Source of the DNA: Mycobacterium yunnanensis
GTDB lineage: Bacteria; Actinomycetota; Actinomycetes; Mycobacteriales; Mycobacteriaceae
Length of the DNA stretch: 64,000 nt
Direction of reading: 5' to 3'
Assembly: GCF_025823185.1 (NCBI RefSeq)
Contig: NZ_JACKVK010000015.1
Coordinates: forward strand, 1 to 64,000
A program made the position numbers and the translations under genes. Shown in pieces: positions 25,066 through 32,715 of the stretch. Position 1 is the stretch's first letter, and every line of letters starts with the position of its first letter. Below the pieces are notes generated by a model, which saw nothing but the letters and a program-made list of their open reading frames with translations, made no database searches and had not been told where the DNA came from.

Positions 25066-25509
25066 ATGGGCGCCTATCAGACCGTCTTGGTCGGAACAGA
25101 CGGTTCGGATTCATCGCTGCGCGCGGTCGACCGAGCCGCGCAGATCGCCGCGGGAGCCGGGGCCAAGCTCATCGTGGCCACGGCGTACTTCCCGCAAAGT
25201 GAGGACTCCCGTGCCGCCGACGTCCTGAAGGACGAGGGTTACAAGATGGCGGGCAACGCCCCCATCTACGCGATCCTGCGCGAGGCCCGCGATCGGGCTC
25301 ACACCGCCGGAGCCAAGGAGGTCGAGGAGAAGGCCGTCGTCGGTGCGCCCGTCGACGCGTTGGTCGACCTCGCCGAGGAAGTCAAGGCCGATCTCCTGGT
25401 GGTCGGCAACGTGGGCCTGAGCACCATCGCCGGTCGGCTGCTCGGTTCGGTGCCCGCCAACGTGGCGCGCCGGTCCAAGTCCGACGTCCTGATCGTCCAC
25501 ACCTCCTGA
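25066..25509 (+). CDS. Universal stress protein, counterpart of Rv1636
   Basis: A 147-residue USP domain. The nucleotide-binding motif G-2x-G-9x-GS appears as GNVGLSTIAGRLLGSVP, and the N-terminal Asp is in VLVGTDGSDSS. M. tuberculosis Rv1636 and its M. smegmatis relative bind cAMP with higher affinity than ATP; the close resemblance suggests the same. ATG 25066 follows a GGGAGGG site at 25053-25059. The 266 bases upstream, after the thioesterase remnant, contain no convincing gene. The cyclase gene at 53 kb could supply cAMP, but that is only a thematic link. Confidence 0.95.
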   Translation: MGAYQTVLVGTDGSDSSLRAVDRAAQIAAGAGAKLIVATAYFPQSEDSRAADVLKDEGYKMAGNAPIYAILREARDRAHTAGAKEVEEKAVVGAPVDALVDLAEEVKADLLVVGNVGLSTIAGRLLGSVPANVARRSKSDVLIVHTS

Positions 25510-25515
25510 CGACGA

Positions 25516-25546
25516 GGGTCCGGGGGCGCTACCAGCCCCTGGACCC
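25516..25546 (+). terminator. Bidirectional hairpin between USP and DUF427 genes
   Basis: Twelve base pairs (GGGTCCGGGGGC at 25516-25527 with GCCCCTGGACCC at 25535-25546, one G-U) and a 7-base loop. It lies six bases after the USP stop and covers the stop codon of the convergent DUF427 gene. Confidence 0.7.
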
Positions 25547-26029
25547 CGGGATGCCCTTGAACGGGCCCTTCACCCAGCTGGTGATCCAGCCGCCGTAGAA
25601 GCCCCCGGGCTGCGACTCGACAACCTCGCCGTTGACGGTGCACCGGTCGACCTGCGCGGCCATCACGGCGACGGCACCGGCGATCGGCTCGAAACCGGGG
25701 GTCGGCTCCAGATAGGTCCAGCCCGCTCGTTCGGCGACGCGGTCACCGGCGACGAGGTCGAAGTACGACGCGATGCCCTTCCACTCGCACCACGACGACC
25801 CCGCTGCAGGCCGTAGTGCGCCGTCCCGAAACGCCGACGCCGGGATGTAGTAGGTCGGTGGGTGACTGGTCTCGAGGACCCGCCACCCGCGGTCTGTCGA
25901 GGCGATGGTCTGCCCGCCGAACTCCACGGTGATCGACCCGGCGAAGGTCTCGAGCCGAGGCGGACGCGGATAGTCCCAGACCGACTCTTGGCCGGGGCCG
26001 ATCTTGTCGGGTCGTGGCCAGCCGCTCAC
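25529..26029 (-). CDS. DUF427-family protein
   Basis: A 166-residue protein of DUF427: TFAGSITVEFGGQTIASTDRG, then ETSHPPTYYIPASAF, WCEWKGIASYFDL and AGAVAVMAAQVDRC. The family fold is beta-rich and its biochemical role is unknown. The GTG at 26029 overlaps the stop of the upstream MBL gene as GTGA and is preferred; a GTG at 26047 would add six residues. The arrangement as a two-gene operon suggests a shared but unknown role. Confidence 0.88.
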   Translation of the reverse strand: MSGWPRPDKIGPGQESVWDYPRPPRLETFAGSITVEFGGQTIASTDRGWRVLETSHPPTYYIPASAFRDGALRPAAGSSWCEWKGIASYFDLVAGDRVAERAGWTYLEPTPGFEPIAGAVAVMAAQVDRCTVNGEVVESQPGGFYGGWITSWVKGPFKGIPGSRGW

Positions 26030-26715
26030 CAGCCCCGCTGCTTCCACTCGTCGAGGTGCGGTCGTTCGAGGCCGAGGGTGGTGTCGTCACCGTGCCCTGG
26101 ATAGACGACCGTCGAGTCCGAGTAGACGTCGAATACGCGCGTCGTGACGTCGCCGAGCAACCGCTCGAAATCGCCGGCGTCAGCGGTTCTGCCGATGCCG
26201 CCGGGGAACAGGGAGTCTCCGGTGAAGAGGTGTACGGCGTCGCCCGCGGCGGGGCCGTGCAGCGCGAGAGCCACCGACCCCTCGGTGTGCCCGCGGAGGT
26301 GGACGACGTCGAAGGTGAGCTCACCGACATCGACGGTGTCGCCGTGGGCCAGGATGCGGTCGGGCGTGACCGGCAGCGCGCCGGCGTCGAGTTGGTGCGC
26401 GGCGGTCGGTGCGCCGGTCGCGGTGGCGACCTCGGCGAGGGCCTGCCAGTGGTCGCCGTGTTGGTGAGTGGTCAGGATGACTGCGAGAGTCGGCGCGTGA
26501 CGCTCGACGAGGTCCAAGAGGACGGGGGCGTCGTTGGCCGCGTCGACGAGTAGCGTCTCGCCGGTGTGGGAACAGGTGATCAGGTAAGCGTTGTTGTCCA
26601 TGGGGCCGACGGACGCCTTGACGATCGTCGCACCGGGAAGGGTTCGCCTTGCCGCCGAACCCGGCTCCACGTGGCCGGTGTAGTCGTCGGTAACGGAAGT
26701 TCTCGGACCAGTCAT
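26026..26715 (-). CDS. Metallo-beta-lactamase-fold hydrolase (glyoxalase II-like)
   Basis: A 229-residue MBL-fold protein. Metal ligands are THQHGDHW (HxHxDH), the His of RGHTEGSVAL, the Asp of LFTGDSLFPGGIGRT and the final His of VVYPGHGDDTT. The pattern is that of glyoxalase II-like thioester hydrolases. It starts at ATG 26715 (MTGPRTS); the frame is open for 21 further codons through the uvrA promoter but lacks similarity. Its neighbour downstream is the DUF427 gene; upstream, divergent, is uvrA. Confidence 0.9.
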   Translation of the reverse strand: MTGPRTSVTDDYTGHVEPGSAARRTLPGATIVKASVGPMDNNAYLITCSHTGETLLVDAANDAPVLLDLVERHAPTLAVILTTHQHGDHWQALAEVATATGAPTAAHQLDAGALPVTPDRILAHGDTVDVGELTFDVVHLRGHTEGSVALALHGPAAGDAVHLFTGDSLFPGGIGRTADAGDFERLLGDVTTRVFDVYSDSTVVYPGHGDDTTLGLERPHLDEWKQRGW

Positions 26716-26755
26716 GACTGCCACCGTACGGGGTGACCCGGTACGCGGCTGGGAC

Positions 26756-26778
26756 TTGTCGGAGGGTCGACATACCAT
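26756..26778 (+). promoter_or_regulatory. uvrA promoter of the PafBC-type DNA-damage class
   Basis: TTGTCGGAG at 26756-26764, an 8-base spacer and TACCAT at 26773-26778 fit TTGTCRGTG-N8-TAnnnT with one mismatch. The predicted start near 26785 leaves a leader of about 50 nt containing AGGAGAG at 26822-26828 before the TTG start codon. Confidence 0.75.
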
Positions 26779-26835
26779 GAGCGCGGTGCGCTTCGAGCAG
26801 GTTGCGGCGCACCATCAGACCAGGAGAGATATCAG

Positions 26836-29727
26836 TTGGCTGACCGCCTGATAGTCAAGGGTGCGCGCGAGCACAACCTGCGAAACGTCGACGTCGACCT
26901 GCCGCGCGACGCGTTGATCGTCTTCACCGGGCTGTCCGGTTCTGGCAAGTCGTCGTTGGCCTTCGACACGATCTTCGCCGAGGGTCAACGCCGATACGTC
27001 GAGTCGCTGTCGGCGTACGCCCGGCAGTTCCTCGGGCAGATGGACAAGCCAGACGTCGACTTCATCGAGGGGCTCTCGCCTGCGGTGTCGATCGACCAGA
27101 AGTCGACCAACCGCAATCCGCGGTCGACCGTCGGCACCATCACCGAGGTCTACGACTACCTGCGCCTGCTATATGCCCGCGCCGGCACCGCGCACTGCCC
27201 CGTCTGCGGTGAACGCATCGCGCGGCAGACACCACAGCAGATCGTCGACCAGGTGCTCGCGATGGAGGAGGGCACCCGATTCCAGGTGCTCGCCCCCGTG
27301 GTGCGCACCCGCAAGGGCGAATTCGTCGACCTCTTCGAGAAGTTGAACTCGCAGGGTTACAGCCGAGTCCGCGTCGACGGCGTCGTCCACACCCTGACCG
27401 ACCCGCCGAAGCTGAAGAAGCAGGAGAAGCACGACATCGAGGTGGTCGTGGACCGCCTCAGCGTGAAGGCGAGCTCCAAGCAGCGCCTGACCGACTCGGT
27501 GGAGACGGCGCTGGGCTTGGCCGACGGCATCCTGGTGCTCGACTTCGTCGACCTCGAAGAGGACTCACCGCACCGCGAGCAGCGGTTCTCCGAGAAGCTC
27601 GCCTGCCCGAACGGCCACCCCCTCGCGGTGGACGACCTGGAACCGCGGTCGTTCTCGTTCAACTCCCCGTACGGCGCGTGTCCCGAATGCGCAGGGCTGG
27701 GCATCCGCAAGGAGGTCGACCCCGAACTGGTGGTTCCCGACCCCGAGCTGACGCTGGCCGAGGGCGCCATCGCGCCGTGGTCGATGGGGCACAACGCCGA
27801 CTACTTCACCCGCATGCTGTCGGGTCTCGGCGATGCTCTCGGCTTCGACGTCGACACCCCATGGCGTAAGCTGCCGGCCAAGGCGCGCAAGTCGATCCTG
27901 GAGGGATGCGACCAGCAGGTTCACGTGCGGTACAAGAACCGCTACGGGCGCACCCGTTCGTACTACGCCGACTTCGAAGGCGTGATGGCGTTCCTGCACC
28001 GCCGCATGGAGCAGACCGAATCCGAGCAGATGAAGGAACGCTACGACGGCTTCATGCGCGACGTGCCGTGCCCGGTCTGTGAGGGCACCCGGCTCAAGCC
28101 CGAGATCCTGGCCGTCACACTGGCGGCGGCCGACGACGCGAAGTCGATCGCCGAGGTGTGCGAGCTTTCCATCGCCGACTGCTCGAAGTTCCTGAACGCG
28201 TTGACCCTCGGCGTTCGCGAGCACGCCATCGCCGGGCAGGTGCTCAAGGAGGTGCAGTCCCGGCTGGGCTTCCTGCTCGACGTCGGCCTGGACTACCTGA
28301 CGTTGTCACGCGCGGCTGGCACGCTCTCCGGCGGTGAAGCGCAGCGCATTCGGCTCGCCACCCAGATCGGCTCCGGCCTGGCCGGAGTGCTGTACGTGCT
28401 CGACGAACCGTCGATCGGCCTGCATCAGCGGGACAACCGGCGGTTGATCGACACGCTGGTCCGGCTTCGCGATCTGGGCAACACGCTGATCGTCGTCGAG
28501 CACGACCTCGACACCATCGCCCACGCCGATTGGGTGGTCGACATCGGACCGGCGGCGGGGGAGCACGGCGGCCACATCGTGCACAGCGGCACCTACGCCG
28601 ATCTGCTGACCAACCCCGAATCCATCACCGGCGCGTACCTCTCCGGCAAGGAGAGCATCGAGGTCCCCGCGATCCGCCGACCGATCGACCGCAAACGTCA
28701 GCTGACCGTGGTCGGCGCGCGGGAGAACAACCTGCGCGAGATCGACGTGGCCTTCCCCCTCGGCGTCTTGACCTCGGTCACGGGCGTGTCCGGGTCGGGC
28801 AAGTCGACCCTGGTCAACGACATCCTGGCGTCGGTGCTGGCCAACAAGCTCAACGGCGCCCGCCAGGTGCCGGGTCGACACCTGCGCATCAACGGGGTGG
28901 ACCAACTCGACAAGCTGGTCCGCGTGGACCAGTCGCCGATCGGTCGTACGCCGCGGTCGAACCCCGCGACCTACACCGGTGTGTTCGACAAGATCCGCAC
29001 GCTGTTCGCCGCGACGACCGAGGCCAAGGTGCGCGGCTATCAGCCGGGGCGGTTCTCGTTCAACGTCAAGGGCGGTCGCTGCGAGGCGTGTTCCGGTGAC
29101 GGCACCATCAAGATCGAGATGAACTTCCTTCCCGACGTATACGTGCCGTGCGAGGTGTGCCACGGCGCGCGGTACAACCGGGAAACGCTCGAGGTGCACT
29201 ACAAGGGCAAGACGATCTCCGAGGTCCTCGACATGTCGATCGAGGAGGCCACCGACTTCTTCGAGCCCATCTCCTCGATTCACCGCTACCTCAAGACCCT
29301 GGTCGACGTCGGTTTGGGATACGTCCGGCTGGGTCAACCGGCCCCGACGTTGTCCGGCGGCGAGGCGCAGCGCGTGAAGCTGGCGGCCGAGCTGCAGAAG
29401 CGGTCCACCGGGCGCACCGTCTACGTGCTGGACGAACCGACCACGGGTCTGCACTTCGAAGACATTCGCAAGCTGCTCAAGGTCATCAACGGTCTGGTCG
29501 ACAAGGGCAACACCGTCATCGTCATCGAGCACAACCTGGACGTGATCAAGACCTCGGACTGGATCGTCGACATGGGCCCGGAGGGTGGCGGCGGTGGCGG
29601 CACGGTCGTCGCGCAAGGCACCCCGGAGGACGTGGCCGCGGTGGCGGAGAGCTACACCGGGCAGTTCCTCACCGAGCTGCTGCCGCAACCCGCACCCGCG
29701 AAGAAGCGGCGCAAGGTCAGCGCGTAG
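26836..29727 (+). CDS. uvrA: Excinuclease ABC subunit A
   Basis: A 963-residue UvrA with two ABC modules. Walker A motifs are GLSGSGKSSLAFDT and GVSGSGKSTLVND; signatures are LSGGEAQRIRLA and LSGGEAQRVKLA. Zn-binding Cys clusters include CPVCGERI, ACPECAGLG, CPVCEGTRL and the C-terminal CEACSGDG...CEVCHGARYN. It is the damage-recognition ATPase of nucleotide excision repair. The start is TTG 26836, eight bases after AGGAGAG. Its 3' end overlaps the convergent HTH_42 gene by 11 bases. Confidence 0.98.
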   Translation: MADRLIVKGAREHNLRNVDVDLPRDALIVFTGLSGSGKSSLAFDTIFAEGQRRYVESLSAYARQFLGQMDKPDVDFIEGLSPAVSIDQKSTNRNPRSTVGTITEVYDYLRLLYARAGTAHCPVCGERIARQTPQQIVDQVLAMEEGTRFQVLAPVVRTRKGEFVDLFEKLNSQGYSRVRVDGVVHTLTDPPKLKKQEKHDIEVVVDRLSVKASSKQRLTDSVETALGLADGILVLDFVDLEEDSPHREQRFSEKLACPNGHPLAVDDLEPRSFSFNSPYGACPECAGLGIRKEVDPELVVPDPELTLAEGAIAPWSMGHNADYFTRMLSGLGDALGFDVDTPWRKLPAKARKSILEGCDQQVHVRYKNRYGRTRSYYADFEGVMAFLHRRMEQTESEQMKERYDGFMRDVPCPVCEGTRLKPEILAVTLAAADDAKSIAEVCELSIADCSKFLNALTLGVREHAIAGQVLKEVQSRLGFLLDVGLDYLTLSRAAGTLSGGEAQRIRLATQIGSGLAGVLYVLDEPSIGLHQRDNRRLIDTLVRLRDLGNTLIVVEHDLDTIAHADWVVDIGPAAGEHGGHIVHSGTYADLLTNPESITGAYLSGKESIEVPAIRRPIDRKRQLTVVGARENNLREIDVAFPLGVLTSVTGVSGSGKSTLVNDILASVLANKLNGARQVPGRHLRINGVDQLDKLVRVDQSPIGRTPRSNPATYTGVFDKIRTLFAATTEAKVRGYQPGRFSFNVKGGRCEACSGDGTIKIEMNFLPDVYVPCEVCHGARYNRETLEVHYKGKTISEVLDMSIEEATDFFEPISSIHRYLKTLVDVGLGYVRLGQPAPTLSGGEAQRVKLAAELQKRSTGRTVYVLDEPTTGLHFEDIRKLLKVINGLVDKGNTVIVIEHNLDVIKTSDWIVDMGPEGGGGGGTVVAQGTPEDVAAVAESYTGQFLTELLPQPAPAKKRRKVSA

Positions 29728-30895
29728 CCGGCGCTCCCGATTTCGACAAGGGGGAGGGGAACCGCGGTGCGATGCGCACCCCGTCGAGCCACTCCGTGAG
29801 CTCGTCGGCCTTGCGCGCCAACGCCGTGGAGGCGCCGGCGTCGACGTCGTCGACCAGTTGCACGACGACGCGACCGTCGGCGTCCTGCGTCCAGGCACCG
29901 ACGATCCGACCGTCGCACCATGCGGTCGGCCCCCCGTTGCCGTTGCGGTCGAACACGTGCGTCGCGTGCTGCCCGAGGTACCAGTCGCGTTGCTGCCAGC
30001 CCATGGTGGTGACGTCGAGACCGGGCAGGAGCGCGCACCACGGCTCACGGGCAGCCTCTGGCTCGAGGTCGTCGGGCAGCGCGTAGCCGGGAGTGCCCGC
30101 GAGGTCGACCTCGACGGCACCGACGTCGCGGAGACCGTCGCGGGTCCAGCCGAGCGTCTGCCCGAAGAACCACTTGACGTCTGCGAGCGTCACCGGCCCA
30201 AATGTTCGTAGGTATCGGTCGAGGAGCGCGCTCCGACCGGCGTCGAGGTCGACGGCCACGGCTGGGTCGAGCCACCGAGTCGCCGGCGTCCACTTCGGGC
30301 GCGACGTCGTCCAGGTGCCGTCGTTGGGCCCGCGAACGATGAGCCCCTCGGCGCCGAGAACGGTCAGGACGCGCGGCGAGATGGGTCCCTCGGAGCCCCA
30401 TGGCTTACCGGGGGCCGGGTTGTACGTCCCCGCCAACTCGGGCAGCGCGGTCCGCAACTCCGAGGCGCTGGTGTGGCCGTGTTCGTCGAGATGGACGCGG
30501 ACTGCCGCGGCGGCCCGGGTCACCCACGCCTCGCCGTCGCTCGCGATGCCCGCCTTGACGACGTCGGCGACCAGCCGTCGGCGTTCGGCGGCCGCGACGC
30601 GGTCGCTCACGGCGACCTGCACGGCCGGCACGGCGAGGGTGTCGAACACCCACAGCGTGCGCCTCATCGCGAGATGCTTGACCACCGTGCGGTCGGTGTA
30701 CAGCGCCGCGTGGAGGTCGTCGACGCGAAAGCCGTTGCGGCGGGCCCACAATGACAGGTACGGCGTGGCCGGATCGGTGGTGTGCAGACCGACGAACGCA
30801 CCGGCGACGTCGGCAACGGGGAGGTCGCTGGGATCGGACAGGAAATGCCGCCGCCCCAGCCGCGCTCGCCGTTCCGCCACGGTGAACGAGCGCAT
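29717..30895 (-). CDS. Winged-helix DNA-binding protein of the HTH_42 (AlkZ/YcaQ-related) family
   Basis: A 392-residue protein with tandem winged-helix regions. Family signatures include FVGLHTTDPATPYLSLWAR, YTDRTVVKHLAMRRTLWV, and the C-terminal YLGQHATHVFDRNGNGGPTAW. The HTH_42 superfamily includes AlkZ and YcaQ, DNA glycosylases for bulky or crosslinked adducts, but many actinobacterial members are uncharacterised and the catalytic QxQ/QxD motif is not obvious here. It sits tail-to-tail with uvrA. Start is ATG 30895 (MRSFTVAERRARLGRRHFL); upstream frame is spurious. Confidence 0.85.
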   Translation of the reverse strand: MRSFTVAERRARLGRRHFLSDPSDLPVADVAGAFVGLHTTDPATPYLSLWARRNGFRVDDLHAALYTDRTVVKHLAMRRTLWVFDTLAVPAVQVAVSDRVAAAERRRLVADVVKAGIASDGEAWVTRAAAAVRVHLDEHGHTSASELRTALPELAGTYNPAPGKPWGSEGPISPRVLTVLGAEGLIVRGPNDGTWTTSRPKWTPATRWLDPAVAVDLDAGRSALLDRYLRTFGPVTLADVKWFFGQTLGWTRDGLRDVGAVEVDLAGTPGYALPDDLEPEAAREPWCALLPGLDVTTMGWQQRDWYLGQHATHVFDRNGNGGPTAWCDGRIVGAWTQDADGRVVVQLVDDVDAGASTALARKADELTEWLDGVRIAPRFPSPLSKSGAPATR

Positions 30896-30899
30896 GGGG

Positions 30900-31190
30900 T
30901 CAGGCTCGATCCGATTCGTCGCGCATCGACGCCCTGATCTGCTCGAGACGGTCGTGGGCGGCGCGCTGCCGGGCCTCGTAGCGTTCCTCGACTTCGCGGC
31001 CCTCGGAGGTCTCCGAGGCGAGCTCGGATGAGCCCACGGCCGTGCCGTACCTGGTTTCGATCTTCTCGCGGACGGACTCGAAGGTCGGCACGCCACCCTC
31101 GGTGTATCCGGTGTCCTGCGGCGCCGGGGCGGGCGGGTCGGGCACGATCTCGGCGTCGACGATGTCCTCGGGGTCTCCCACGTTCGTCAC
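30900..31190 (-). CDS. Small acidic conserved mycobacterial protein
   Basis: A 96-residue protein: an acidic N-terminus (DIVDAEIVPDPPAPAPQ), then a conserved FESVREKIETRYGTAVGSSEL helix and a charged C-terminal helix (YEARQRAAHDRLEQIRASM) likely to form a coiled coil. Position between uvrA and the membrane esterase suggests it corresponds to Rv1638A. No function is known to me. Start GTG 31190. The HTH_42 gene starts five bases downstream on the same strand, so the two are probably co-transcribed. Confidence 0.75.
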   Translation of the reverse strand: MTNVGDPEDIVDAEIVPDPPAPAPQDTGYTEGGVPTFESVREKIETRYGTAVGSSELASETSEGREVEERYEARQRAAHDRLEQIRASMRDESDRA

Positions 31191-31242
31191 GGTACCGCCG
31201 TCGCGACGGGTCGCCTAGAAGTGGGATTGCCGCCGATTCCGA

Positions 31243-32670
31243 CTACTGAGCGTGTGATGCGAGCGGGGTGGCACCTGGAAGCCCCAGCCGCGGGACGCCC
31301 GGCGTGCCGATCTGGCCGGCCAGCCACGGCAGCGCCGCGGTGAAGGCACGGTCCGCGAAGGGCCAGTCGTGCTTGCCGGGCTGGGTCACCACGGCACATT
31401 GGATGCCGTTGGCCGCACCAAGGGCACAGAGCTTGTTCGCGGCCGCGGCTTGGTCGCTGAGTCGCACCGAGGCATCCTTGCCCCCGAGGCCGGTGCCATT
31501 GGAGTTGACGGCGTTGACGACCGTCGGTCCCGACGACGGAGCCGAACCATTGATGGCGAACCACCCCGAGATCCCTTGATAGCGGCCGTGCTTGGTCATC
31601 ACGGCCGTCGGGTCGAAGGCGGCGTAGGCGGCGGCGTCACCGCCGAAGAGGCGGTCCACGGTCTGCTGCTTGTTGCCGGAGTTGGGTGCCAGGTCACCCG
31701 CGATGTCCTCGAAGGTGGAGAACACGTCGGGGTGCATCGTGGCCAGGTCGACGGCACACGTGCCGCCCATCGACCAGCCCACCAGACCCCAGTTCGCCCG
31801 GTTGGTGCTCACGCCATAGGTGGACTCCATGAACGGCACCACGTCCTTCGTCAGGTGGTCCGCGGAGTTGCCGCGCGGGCCGTTGACGCATTCGGTGTCG
31901 TTGTTGAATGCCCCGCCGGTGTCGACGAACACCAGCACGGGAGCGTTTCCGCCGTTGGCCGCGGCGTAGTCGTCGACGGTCTTGATGGCGTTGCCTGCCC
32001 GTAGCCAGTCACCGGGAGTGTTGAACTCGCCGCCGATCATCATCAGCGTCGGGAGGTGCGGCGCCGGGTTGGACGCGAAGTAGGCGGGGGGTAGGTACAC
32101 GAGCTCGCCGCGATGCTTGAAGCCAGATGCCGACGAGTCGATGTTCACCGGTACGACGACACCCTTCGCGGGTACCTGATGCTTGGATTGCATCGCCACG
32201 ACGGTGGCTTGGTCGGCCTGGTCGGGCAGCGGCCCTTCGGTGAGCTGGTTCCATGCCGTCTGCACGGTCGGGAAGTAGCCGACCCAGAGGTTGAGCGCCA
32301 ACGCAGCGCACAGCAGTGCCATCGGCAGTCCGACGGCCGACGCCGTGCGGCGACCCCAGCCGGAGTTGCGCCACCCGGCGACGAACACGACTGCGGCAAA
32401 CCCGGTGACGGCGATCCAAACCCACAGCAAGTTCGGAGCTGGGTCGTCCGACATGCCCTGGGAGGAGATGACCCAGTAGGTGGCCGCGGCCATCGCCGCG
32501 CCGACGGCGAGCGCGACGGGAAGCCACACCACTCCCCAGCGCCGGCTGCGCCTGCCGATCGCGGCCAGCAGGATGGCCACCGTGAGGGCCTGGATCACCA
32601 GCGGCAACCAGCCGTGCATCAACGAGAGGTGCTGTTGCCGAAAGTCTCCGGCTGCCAACGACGATGTCAC
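31243..32670 (-). CDS. Membrane-anchored esterase-fold protein (Ag85/esterase D-like), counterpart of Rv1639c
   Basis: A 475-residue protein. The first 150 residues hold about four membrane helices; the rest is an extracytoplasmic alpha/beta hydrolase domain of the esterase/mycolyltransferase type. The nucleophile elbow is GWSMGG, preceded by VFVDTGGAF and followed by EDIAGDLAP; the probable catalytic His is in KHDWPFADRAF. A similar membrane-plus-esterase architecture is found in actinobacterial cell-envelope enzymes. GTG 32670 is used; an in-frame ATG at codon 18 (MHGWLPL) is an alternative. It lies 45 bases downstream of lysX on the same strand. Confidence 0.85.
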   Translation of the reverse strand: MTSSLAAGDFRQQHLSLMHGWLPLVIQALTVAILLAAIGRRSRRWGVVWLPVALAVGAAMAAATYWVISSQGMSDDPAPNLLWVWIAVTGFAAVVFVAGWRNSGWGRRTASAVGLPMALLCAALALNLWVGYFPTVQTAWNQLTEGPLPDQADQATVVAMQSKHQVPAKGVVVPVNIDSSASGFKHRGELVYLPPAYFASNPAPHLPTLMMIGGEFNTPGDWLRAGNAIKTVDDYAAANGGNAPVLVFVDTGGAFNNDTECVNGPRGNSADHLTKDVVPFMESTYGVSTNRANWGLVGWSMGGTCAVDLATMHPDVFSTFEDIAGDLAPNSGNKQQTVDRLFGGDAAAYAAFDPTAVMTKHGRYQGISGWFAINGSAPSSGPTVVNAVNSNGTGLGGKDASVRLSDQAAAANKLCALGAANGIQCAVVTQPGKHDWPFADRAFTAALPWLAGQIGTPGVPRLGLPGATPLASHAQ

Positions 32671-32715
32671 GACGTCATCGTGGACGGGGAAGCTGACGGT
32701 TGGCTGTGAAGCCCC

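Noticed and set aside
28306..30120. 604-residue open frame antisense to uvrA and through the HTH_42 gene
   Set aside because: Spans two real genes with no motif of its own.
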